A stretch of 64,000 nucleotides of DNA. It comes from Saxidomus purpurata. Lineage: Eukaryota; Mollusca; Bivalvia; Venerida; Veneridae. The translations under genes and the position numbers were made by a program. How positions within the stretch are numbered: position 1 is the stretch's first letter; every line of letters begins with the position of its first letter. The stretch covers positions 31,666,879 to 31,730,878 of the forward strand of contig JAFMSR010000019.1 of assembly GCA_022818135.1 (NCBI GenBank). Reading direction: 5' to 3'. The notes under the pieces were generated by a model, which did no database searches, was not told the DNA's origin, and saw only the letters and a list, made by a program, of their open reading frames with translations. Below, in pieces: positions 1-9,084 of this stretch.

Positions 1-279
1 TAATGTAATAAAAATTAATTTATTAATACTTACATATACCAGTCGAGAGAGAATATTACTCTCTTAACAGCACATTTTGAATTTTCTTTTTACGATTATT
101 TTAAGTCGAGCTATATAGGAAAACGTACGGAACGGCACATGCATAGACAGTGTCGCTAGGTGGCGTCTTAACGTCACTTTGTTGCTAGGTAACCGACGTC
201 AAAATGAAATAAAAGTTGTAATTCCGTACCGGCCGTTTCAAGTGTCATCACTCCAAGTTTCAGGTCAATCTGATGAAAT
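1..279. other. AT-rich leader, no gene seen
   Basis: No open frame, splice-consistent exon or recognisable repeat was found here. The duplicated block shared with the 20.7-kb region begins just to the right. Confidence 0.4.
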
Positions 280-1706
280 GTTATTATTGACCTGAAAATC
301 TAAAGCATTGTAAAAGGTTGAAAAAAAGATCAATATGATGAATGCTTATAAGATATGTTCACGCTCGAAAAAGCAAATTGATAGAGAAGGCTTTTAATAG
401 ATCTATTATCAATAATTATTTTTCGACAAATTTGAAAAATATAATGAACTGATAATGACATGACATAGCATTTTGTCCATTTGCTAACAACTTTGACCCG
501 AAGTGATGTACTATAATTATTATAACAGCTGTGCTTTATTACGCTTTCTACTTTCGCGTTATAACGCCTTTGTTCAGTGTTATACATTTCTCCGAATTTA
601 ATGCTATAATATTGCCTTTCTCTTGCACGATAACTCATTTTACTTTCGCATAAAATTGCGTTCTTAACTTTATTTATAGAACAATACATTTATGCGAATT
701 ACAGGGCCATTGTAAACAATGACTTAGTTTCACGTCTTTTCATGACGCACGGCGTTAACAGTACCGCGCTTAAAGCGCTACTGATGTCATTGGTATGACG
801 TTAACACCACGTACGTTGTCCCACGCATTGTTAAGCGTCGCAATAGTAACTAAAGAGCGTTTATTTTTTTGTGATTTTTTGTGCTAGAATAATGTTTACT
901 CACGTTTTTGGTGTTATCACACCAGCAGAATCCATGAGAATATGTTGGTGCCCCGTCGTTGTAAATGATAAACGAATGTTCAGTTGTAAGATCCTATTAC
1001 ATTTCCCAGTATTATATTTAATCATTACTATCTGAGAAAATCATAGCAGAAACATATGCATGTATCTCCATATTTTCAATTCCATCCGCTTATAACTCAA
1101 ATGTGGCTATAAGCTTCGTGAAGCACGTTGGCGACTTGCAGTTGGCAACCATAATTATTCACAATGCTCAAACATCTAGACATGAACTCGTTACAAAGTA
1201 AATAAAAAATCAGTTCGAAATAACTAGCAACATAATAGTTACATGTTGAAACAGAGCTATTAAACAGAAAATAATAAAAACGAATAACAGAGGACAGATC
1301 GGGCTAGAGGATCTGAGCGAATTGAACTAGGCGGAGCGGGTGGAAATTTGCGGAGCGGGTTGAAGTGAGCGGAACGGATTTAAGTTGGCGAGCGATACAG
1401 GAAGAGGGGCAAAGAAAAACTACCAACACTTAATAAATTAATGTTTTGTGCAGTATATCTGTTTTCAGATCTTGTATTTCAAAATGTGACGATAAAAGTA
1501 AAAACAATTTGCTATTTTGGTTTCAGTCTCGTCCTCCGATGCATTAATTGACACATCACTGATGTATGAGGATGTATAGCATAAGATAAAGTAATTTAAT
1601 ACTTTGTTTTTGGATACTCTCTTGCGTTATTTATACATCAAATGTTTACAAGCATTGCACACAATTTATTTGCAGCTGATAAAGACGGAGATCTGCGTAC
1701 TAGTAT
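280..1706 (+). repeat. Segmental duplication upstream of GT77 copy 1
   Basis: This stretch aligns by eye with 20670-22237, the upstream flank of GT77 copy 3. Shared landmarks are a block starting 'gacctgaaaatctaa', a GC-richer block near 740-860 and an AT-rich block near 1190-1270. Copy 1 has extra sequence at about 937-1145 and a GGAGCGG-rich stretch at about 1325-1390. Copy 3 has an extra TTAA-flanked element where copy 1 has the empty site at 1430-1433. A minus-strand open frame (330-689) is kept in part in the other copy, but I do not recognise it and do not call it a gene. Confidence 0.7.
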
Positions 1707-1850
1707 ATGGATTCAAACATTATTAAATCACTGTTAAAATTACGGACGCTATTTTTTCTGGCGATCGTTGGGTTAGTAGTTATCATGTTTTCTTACGTAC
1801 AATAAACTGGGCTCTTCAAGAACATACATGTTACGATTTCTGAAATGAGC
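1707..1850 (+). pseudogene. Decayed GT77 N-terminal remnant, internally deleted
   Basis: An ATG at 1707 opens MDSNIIKSLLKLRTLFF, close to the start of GT77 copy 3 at 22238, and runs through the same hydrophobic anchor. At about 1795 it jumps to sequence that matches the middle of the gene (YNKLGS..RTYMLRFLK) and then stops at TGA 1846-1848. About 0.5 kb of the reading frame between anchor and DxD region is missing. The remnant lies directly upstream of intact copy 1 in the same orientation, which fits unequal recombination between tandem copies followed by deletion. Confidence 0.7.
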
Positions 1851-1921
1851 AGAGTTTCATGAACTTATATGCTGGTGACAATTAACTTTGAAGACGGCGG
1901 TCTGCGAATTTTGATACAGAA

Positions 1922-2830
1922 ATGTTTAACTCACTGTCAAAATTACGGACGCTATTTTGTCTGGCGATCGCTGGGTCAGTAGTGTTCATGTTTTCTCGTT
2001 CGAATTATATTCGTTGGGGATTTGGAATACAGAGGAATAATTGCGTGGATTACTCAAAAGTAAGCAGTGCAAGAAACGCTACAAATCAGACAAACATACA
2101 TAATGAATTCAGTGTTTCATATAAATGGTGTGTCGTTCTTACAGTAAATCTTGCATATTTTGACATGTTTGAGAATTGGTGGTGGCATTTCAAGAAACTT
2201 AACATAAAAGTGAATGTTACTGTAATAGCAGAAGATGATCAAGTGTTTGAAAAGCTGAAGAAGCAGCATGATCACGAAGGCATCACGATTGTTCGCAGCT
2301 GGATTTTGAATATTTCAAAATCACTCAAATTTGCGTCAGCTATGTACAATAAACTGGGCTCGGCAAGACCAACATACATGTTACGATATCTGAAAGAGGG
2401 TAACAATGTTTTGTATGCAGATACGGACAGTGTGTGGCTACGAAACCCTTTCCTATACTTTAAAGGATTGTCTGATATTTGGGCACAAACTGAAAACAAT
2501 GGAGAGATAGTTTGTGCTGGATTTGTTGCTGTAAGAAGCAGTACTCAAACTATTGAACTTGTGAAACGATGGGAAATGGAATTAAAAGCAAAGTCACAAC
2601 GAAATCAACCGATCTTCAACGAATTAATTAAACAATCGTGTGTTCATGTTTCCTCTTTGGATGAAAGGCTATTCATTGGTGGTCCGCAAGCATTTCACAA
2701 AACACAAGAACAATGGAATCATGTAGTCATGTTGCATGCTACGTTCTGCTATGGATACGAAGAAAAGGTTGCCTTCTTCAAAAAATGGAATTTATGGTTT
2801 GCAAGTCGCAATAAAAGAGACCTAGCTTAA
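1922..2830 (+). CDS. GT77-like nucleotide-diphospho-sugar transferase, copy 1
   Basis: Intact, intronless 302-aa type II membrane protein. Residues 8-25 form a short cytoplasmic tail plus signal anchor. A stem with N-glycosylation sequons (NAT, NQT near 52-56) follows, and the catalytic domain runs from about 67. The hallmark is a DxD motif in YADTDSVWLRNP (DTD at 167-169), which in this fold binds the metal-nucleotide sugar. A C-terminal HATFCYGYEEK...KKWNLW block (272-292) resembles the end of Pfam Nucleotid_trans (PF03407) proteins. In animals such proteins act in the Golgi lumen; the donor and acceptor cannot be read from sequence. The start is chosen because copy 2 begins at the same ATG. 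Bases 1845-4097 are duplicated around copy 2. Family call is from memory of motifs; enzyme specificity is unknown. Confidence 0.8.
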   Translation: MFNSLSKLRTLFCLAIAGSVVFMFSRSNYIRWGFGIQRNNCVDYSKVSSARNATNQTNIHNEFSVSYKWCVVLTVNLAYFDMFENWWWHFKKLNIKVNVTVIAEDDQVFEKLKKQHDHEGITIVRSWILNISKSLKFASAMYNKLGSARPTYMLRYLKEGNNVLYADTDSVWLRNPFLYFKGLSDIWAQTENNGEIVCAGFVAVRSSTQTIELVKRWEMELKAKSQRNQPIFNELIKQSCVHVSSLDERLFIGGPQAFHKTQEQWNHVVMLHATFCYGYEEKVAFFKKWNLWFASRNKRDLA

Positions 2831-2913
2831 CTCATTATTTCAAATACACTTTTTTGTCGATTTGTCACACAGGAAACTTTTCGTACAATTCTTGCCACTC
2901 AAAACAGGATGAA

Positions 2914-3012
2914 AACAAAAAAAACAAAAATAATATCAAACAGGGAATGCCACGTACCAAAAACGCAGCCTCCCCAAAACGAACCCAACAGCACCCAGAA
3001 GTGCACACCACC

Positions 3013-3056
<44 letters not shown>

Positions 3057-3211
3057 CACACGACACACACACACAATCATGTACACACACACATATACAC
3101 TACCAACACACACTAGCATACAAAGCAAACACACGAGGACAAAACGAACAATTAAAGGAACACAGTGGGGCACCGCCTTGGAACGGTCAGTGGCAAAAAC
3201 ACCACTGGGGA
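2914..3211 (-). mobile_element. CA-core short retroposon, about 298 bp, with known empty site
   Basis: The unit reads, on the minus strand, from a 5' block near 3125-3211 (CCCCAGTGGTGTTTTTGCC...) through a (GT)n core to a constant 3' block ending TATTATTTTTGTTTT. GT77 copy 2 carries the uninterrupted sequence 'gatgaagtcaaaaatacg' at 15149-15166, whereas here the unit separates 'gatgaa' from 'gtcaaaaat'. Any target-site duplication is at most one or two A residues. Related copies: 4841-4903, 6374-6582, 15809-16142 and 50017-50085. Long open frames across the CA core are repeat artefacts. Confidence 0.8.
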
Positions 3212-4097
3212 GTCAAAAATACGTTTTACTGTCTTTAACATTTGGAAATAAACAACAAGATCTAGTTTTTCCATATCTTGCGTAGGTATATTAAAGTGTT
3301 TTAACGTAAAGAACACGTCTTAACAATCATACATACATTTATATAACCAACGGATTCCTAGATGAGTGTTCTAGGAGCTACATGAAGTTTAGTTTTTTTC
3401 AAATTTCAATTTTGTTTTGAAAATGTGAATTGGGGTTTAGATCTAAGGGTGTTTTCTAAATTATGTCAGATGCAAAAAGGTCTTAAATTTCCTGACGCCT
3501 ATTTGAGTTTGTTTCTATATTACAGTAGACCCTAGAAACTCTGGTCGGCCTTGGACGGGAGAAAACTGACCGGAATGTTGAGGTGACCGAATTTTTAGGG
3601 AATGAGCTATCTAATTTCCATTCATCTAGTTTTTCCTGTATACAGGATACATGTATATTTATATGAATTATAGGGGTTACTTTGCAACATGGTTGTCTTT
3701 GATAAAATTCATATTAAACATTTAAATTCATGTCAAAGTCGGTACAACATACAATTAACATTCACAGCATTTAGAACCGCAATACCAAAATATCAGCAGC
3801 ATCCATGCCGTGTTATCTAAAACCCAAGTAAATATTTGTTGAAATCAAGTTAATGTCCTTTCTGTTCAGCATATATATATAAAAGATGATCACTTTTTAA
3901 AAAGTCGGTCGGTGCTTTCTGTTACATCTTTTTTCCCCTTCTTTTCTTTTACGACATTTTGAACTGCCTTTTAAATATTGGTCGATTTTAAAAGTCTAAC
4001 AATCATGAGAATTAATCAAATTCCTAACACTTTTGATACACAAAATGTACAATTAAGTCAATTGATAAGCCAACCACTCGTGCTTTGTGACAGACTG
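3212..4097 (+). repeat. Duplicated 3' flank of GT77 copy 1
   Basis: Near-identical to 15155-16378 behind copy 2, apart from an inserted retroposon in the latter. The match stops abruptly at 4097 (16378 in the other copy), both in '...gtgacagactg'. A left TIR-like end CAGTAGACCCTAG lies at 3533, but its right partner, present behind copy 2 at 16597, is absent here. No gene seen. Confidence 0.75.
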
Positions 4098-4442
4098 GTG
4101 TCACATGACTTATGGCGAACAATTTGAAAAAATATGTGCTCTGAGAAAAGAGTGAAATATCATATTATAAGCAGTTATATTGAAAGAATAAAATAGTGCT
4201 ACTTTTGAATGAATATAGGGTGAACACGGAAGTTTGATTTTGAAAAGTGCAAAATGAGGGATATCTTAAAAATCTGAGTTTTACCTTTGCTTTACCTGTG
4301 GTTTGTTGTGGACTTACTTATAAAACGTTTTACCTGGATTACCTGAATTATATATTGGATTATAACAGGGAAAGTTGTCATGATTTGTAATAATCATGTC
4401 GAATGGTATATTGTCTTTTGCATAGACTAAAATAATGCTCAA

Positions 4443-5430
4443 ATGTCTCCAAAAAAGAAGGACAAATACAAATCTCAGAAACAAGATGTGAACACTGTAA
4501 AAGTTGTTAAAGATAAAAAGAGGAAAAATGCTTTAGTATCTCCTGACAATCTAAATTTGGTACCAGAGAAGCGCTCAGATTCTCACATATCACCCACGGG
4601 TACAACTCTTACAGATGCGACTGTGTCGTGTAGTGTTGTGGGTAGTACAATGGCATCACAGGCGCCGTCAGGATATATACAATCTATGAATATGTCTTCT
4701 ATGACAAATACGAAAATTATCAGACTCAGCCAGGAGCCTTTTACACTACATTGTCTCATCCGCCACCTAACTCAATTTATGAACTCACCCCCGAAGTTCC
4801 AGTCAAATACCCCCAGGTCTACAATACTTACAATGATGGCTTCGTTTTGGGGAGGCTGCGTTTTTGGTACGTGGCATTCCCTGTTTGATATTATTTTTGT
4901 TTTCCAAAAATCAATGCTTAATCAACTATCGTCTTTATATCAACGTCTCAATAAACTTGACTCCATAGAAAAACGATTGTCTAACCTTTCTCAAAACCTC
5001 AGTTATATGGATACTCGAGTTACCTCCCTTCAAAGTTCAGTTCGCAAAGTTGATTCCAAGGTAACAGAAGTTGAAGCAAGTAGGGCATATGAGTCGCAGA
5101 TTTCTGAGGAGCTCAAATCAATAAATGCAGAGCTTGAAATAGTTTTGCAGGCGGAGCGTTTTAAAGCGAATAAATTATCCACTGAGTTCGAATCCATGAC
5201 ATCTATGTCAGATGATATTGAGGAACTAAGATCTCGTTCAATGCGTTCGTAATCTTTTATTCCATGGCTTTGAAGGGGAAAAATCACCTGTTGGTACAAA
5301 TCTGAAAACTGTGCTAAGATTGTTCTTGATTTTTTGCAGATATTGCAGATGCACATAATACAATAAAGATTGAAAGAGCCCATAGTATAACACGTCTCAA
5401 GCAAATTGCTATAAACCGGTATACCGGTTT
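4443..5430 (+). pseudogene. L1-like LINE ORF1 remnant
   Basis: An open frame of 269 codons (4443-5252) starts with a lysine-rich head (MSPKKKDKYKSQKQ) and a Ser/Thr-rich linker, then a heptad-type coiled coil (about residues 156-250, e.g. LNKLDSIEKRLSNLSQNL, RVTSLQSSVRKVDSKV). This layout matches ORF1 nucleic-acid-binding proteins of animal L1-type retrotransposons. The frame closes at ..RSRSMRS; after a frameshift the expected continuation can still be followed (NLLFHGFEGEK, then IKIERAH near 5370) before similarity fades near 5430. No ORF2/reverse transcriptase follows. A 63-bp retroposon tail has been inserted in frame (4841-4903). Dead copy. Confidence 0.7.
4841..4903 (+). mobile_element. 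Truncated 3' tail of the CA-core retroposon inside L1 ORF1
   Basis: Sixty-three bases matching the constant 3' block of the family (from TTCGTTTTGGGGAGGCTGCG to TATTATTTTTGTTTT). It interrupts the coiled-coil side of the L1 ORF1 and adds the hydrophobic stretch [19 protein letters not shown]. The length is a multiple of three, so the frame stays open. Truncated at the opposite end from the constant tail, as 5'-truncated retroposons are. Confidence 0.75.
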
Positions 5431-5605
5431 TATCGTGCATCACTAGTAGTACAAAATCTTCTTACGCTGAGTTGTTATGTTCTGGACCCATTTCCATCGT
5501 TTATCATACTCAATTGATATTGTGTTAATTCGTACAGGTAATAATTTGTTTTATTCAATGTTAACGAAACGAAAAGAACTTACATCAATGATTAAGGGTG
5601 ATAAC

Positions 5606-5690
5606 TGTGTTAGCAGCTTGGTAGCTTTGTCGGTAAGCGGAGGACCGGGGTTCGAATCCATGTCAGGCTGCAAAACTCCATCCTGACATA
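5606..5690 (+). repeat. tRNA-derived SINE-like sequence
   Basis: Contains an A-box-like TAGCTTTGTCGG near 5623 and a canonical B box GGTTCGAATCC near 5648, about 25 bases apart, as in RNA polymerase III tRNA promoters. It does not fold as a complete cloverleaf by eye (no matching acceptor stem), so I call it a SINE head rather than a tRNA gene. Confidence 0.5.
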
Positions 5691-7520
5691 ATGGTACAGT
5701 ACAGAATGAAAGTGTTGATCAAGACTTATTGAATAATACCGATTGAGAAAAGTCAATAAAGTACTCTTGTGTTTTCAGTCTTTCTTGAAAAATTATGTGT
5801 TCTACATATAGCGCACTATTTGTTTGAATGATATACATGTAGCAAAACATAAGAAGCACTTTCTGACAACACTTTTTAATGAAGACGCGACAAACATTGA
5901 GAGAAAAGTGTATGTCAACATTGTTTTGGAATAAAAAGAACGCACTGTATAATTGTTATACATGTATTTGTAAATTCAATATTATAAAATAAATTGTATA
6001 TGAGTATTTAAAGCTGCTCCTTCACAGTTTCCGGTGAAAAAATTAATGTCTCCAAACTGATATACTAAAACATAATATATAAAAGTAATGGCTAGAATCA
6101 ACAAAATAAGTAAAAACCTAGGTAGCAATTTGAGAAAATCTGTTGAAATGGCACCGCTGTTATAAACTATATGTTTATCGTTTGTAACGCTTTATAATTT
6201 GGTAGCGTATAATTTCAAATATACAGATATATTTCACAATTATTCATACTAGAACATTTTGATCTGACTATTCATTTTAAAATATATTGTTTCAGACAGT
6301 TTGAAGAAGGTGAGCTTTGTTTAACGGCACCGCTGCTATAAACTATATGACTGTTTATCGTTTGTAACGATTTATGTTTGCTTTGTTTATGTTTGCGTGT
6401 GTTTGCTTTGTATGCTGTGTTGGTAGTGTAGTTGTGTGTGTACATGATTGTGTGTGTGTGTGTGTGGTTGTTTGTGTGTGTGTGTTGGTGGTGTGCACTT
6501 CTGGGTGCTGTGGGGCTCGTTTTGGGGAGGCTGCGTTTTTGGTACGTGTCATTCCCTGTTTGATATTATTTTTGTTTTTATAATTTAGATAGCACATGAG
6601 AATTAATCTCATAAACACAGACTTTAAACGACAATGAGTAAGTTAGCTGCTTGTCTGGCTGGCTTACATTTTTATGAGTCTTAAGAACACTTAAAACAGC
6701 CAAAACCATCTGTAAAAAGGTCCCCAATCTTTTCACTGCTCCTACGTGGTACCAGTATTAAGATAAAGTCTCGGCCAGCCACTGATTGCTTCCTATATCA
6801 ATTATACAGGGTTTGGAAATCACCATGATCAATCATCATGGAGCTCATGCATTGACTTGTGATCGAATCAGCTATCCAGGACGCTAGATCACCGCTATAA
6901 TATAAGTTTAAATTGATATCTATTTTAGGATATGTTTATGTTTGCTTCCGGTCCGAACCCTAAAGTAGTAGGCTTATAAACGGCAACTGCCTCCAAACCT
7001 ACCAATTACAGACAAAGTTTGCCGTTTTATAAATTTCATATACACTCGAACTACTTTCTTTTATTTTAAACCGCATCCCTTGTGCAAAACTGAACTTGGG
7101 CGTAAAATCCTGAACAATAATCGAATGAAGGTCTTCTCCCGGGGTTATGTAAATTAAAAGTTTTTTTTTTCTATAGATCAAGAGAACTAGTTATTATAGT
7201 TATAGCCACTTGTGTAGAAGTTCTATTTGTACAACGCCTACCTGTTCAAATACGCTAAGGCTTTTCGTGCTCCTATACGTCTTATGTTATTGCGACATAT
7301 CTTAGTGGACGCGTCATTTAAATGATTATTTCTTTAAAAAAAACGTTATCCATTCATTTTAACAAAACAAGACATATGTACTAGCTGCAGTAACTGAAAA
7401 CTTTATAATGCACGTAGATGTTTAAATACAGTGTATATATCATTGTATCAAACACTTACTGACAGCGAGCTCTGAAAACAAACAATACCACTCAAAGTAT
7501 ATGATTGCCTATAGTCCGAA
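5691..7520. other. Intergenic repeats, no gene seen
   Basis: AT-rich. Holds a TTAA-flanked MITE relative starting at 6012 (AGCTGCTCC...; the conserved inner block GGCACCGCTG occurs at about 6150 and again near 6325) and the CA-core retroposon copy at 6374-6582. From 6583 to 7520 I see only short chance open frames. Confidence 0.5.
6374..6582 (+). mobile_element. CA-core retroposon, 5'-truncated copy
   Basis: Begins in the GTTTGCTTTGTATGCTG block, passes through a (GT)n core, and ends in the constant GGGGCTCGTTTTGGGGAGG...TATTATTTTTGTTTT tail. It sits inside an older TTAA-MITE relative. The roughly 100-base 5' block seen at 15809-15910 is missing. Confidence 0.75.
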
Positions 7521-7532
7521 AATAATATAATG

Positions 7533-7855
7533 TTATTAATCAAGTGATTTCATATTGGCCTTGTTATTTGTCCGAGGGTGGTCGTATTGGCCCTCGGCCT
7601 TCGGCCGAGGGCCAATACGACTGCCCGAGGAAAATAACAAGGCCAATATGAAATCACTTGATTAATGATAATTTTATTATTCAACTTTACAATATTGGCT
7701 AAATAAACAAGAATATAAAGAGAATCTAACATGTTCATGAGTTGTGAATAAGGAAATCCCACCCAAGGGTTGAGATACGTCACAAAAATGAGGCTCTGCC
7801 GAGTTTTTTTGGACGTATCTCAACCCGAGGGTGAGATTTCCTTATCCACAACTCA
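7533..7855. mobile_element. Double-hairpin MITE-like element
   Basis: Two long near-perfect inverted repeats in tandem. The first (7533-7668) pairs ATCAAGTGATTTCATATTGG with its complement around the centre GGCCTTCGGCC. The second (7739-7855) pairs GAGTTGTGAATAAGGAAATC with its complement around an AATGAGGCTCTGCCGAG loop. A second copy of the whole structure is at 33833-34155. No coding capacity. The family's mobilising enzyme is unknown. Confidence 0.75.
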
Positions 7856-9084
7856 ATGGACATGGTCGATTTATTTTCTCACCAATATAAAATATTTTAA
7901 AACCAATACAAGATATGAGCAGAGTTTCAAGAACTTATATGCGGGTGATAATTAACTTTGAAGACGGCGATCTGCGAATTTTGATACAGAAATGTTTAAC
8001 TCACTGTCAAAATTACGGACGCTATTGTATCTGCTAATCGCTGGGTCTGTAGTTTTCATATTTTCTCGTTCGAATTATATTCGTTTGGGAGTTGGAGAAC
8101 AGAGAAATAATTGCGTGGATTACTCAAAAGTAAGCAGTGCAAGAAACGCTACAAATCAGACAAATACACATAATGAATTCAGTGTTTCATATAAATGGTG
8201 TGTCGTTCTTACAGTAAATCTCGCATATTTTGACATGTTTGAGAATTGGTGGTGGCATTTCAAGAACCTTAACATAAAAGTGAATGTTACTGTAATAGCA
8301 GAAGATGATCAAGCGTTTGAAAAGCTGAAGAAGAATCATGATCACGAGAGCATCACGATTGTACTCAGCTGGATTTTAAATATTTCAGCACCACTCAAAT
8401 TTGCGTCAGCTATGTACAATAAACTGGGCTCGGCAAGACCAACATATGTGACGTCGTCTCAGAAAAACAGGCCAAATGCGGCGACGTCATAATTGCGAAA
8501 ATCACGTTAAAAAGTGCGCCATTAATTTTGTTTGTTACACAAACAAAACTAAATCATTTTCTCTTTGAAACGAAACACTGTGAATAGAGAAATCCCACAA
8601 AAGACACAAAGAAATCTTCGTGAATGTGTTTTTTAATAGTTTTGTGAGATATCGTGAAAAATATAACCTAAAATCGATAGATTTGTGAGATACTTGCGGT
8701 GCGCATACACGTGACTTCTGACGAAACATGGAGGACATGTAAACAGTGCCGATTCAGTCATCATTTACTCCCTGATTTCGAAGTGACATTCATCGCTTCG
8801 TGAAAATGCAGGTAAGATAATGATTTTGTGTTGTTGCACGCTAATCAAAATGTTATTTTTGTGAAAGTATTTGATAAAAAAGCGATTTATTTTTAACCCG
8901 GAAGTGGAATACTACTCTCAAAGGAAGTGGATACGGTTTGTTTATAGCAACAGCAACATAAAAAGAAATTGTAGCGGACAAATTAAAAATATATTATAAG
9001 CAAAAATAAGAAAAACGAGTCAAGAAAGTTATTTAAGTGAAACAAGTTCCGTTCCCTATGAAATTATTGAATACCAAGATGACA

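Noticed and set aside
330..689. Minus-strand frame of 119 codons with a partly conserved copy at 20845-21081
   Set aside because: Conservation is explained by the segmental duplication; the second copy has an early stop and no family or splice context is visible.
2854..3285. Overlapping open frames on both strands across a CA/GT-rich stretch (also 6355-6618 and 15837-16208)
   Set aside because: Poly Thr-His or Val-Cys translations of a dinucleotide repeat inside a retroposon; not coding.
5606..5690. Functional tRNA genes (also 33630-33705, 35612-35690, 51480-51545, 37600-37660)
   Set aside because: A and B boxes are present but acceptor stems do not pair by eye, and several are multi-copy with SINE bodies.
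7550..7783. Minus-strand frame of 77 codons (also 33837-34085)
   Set aside because: Translation of the hairpin element; identical logic in both copies.
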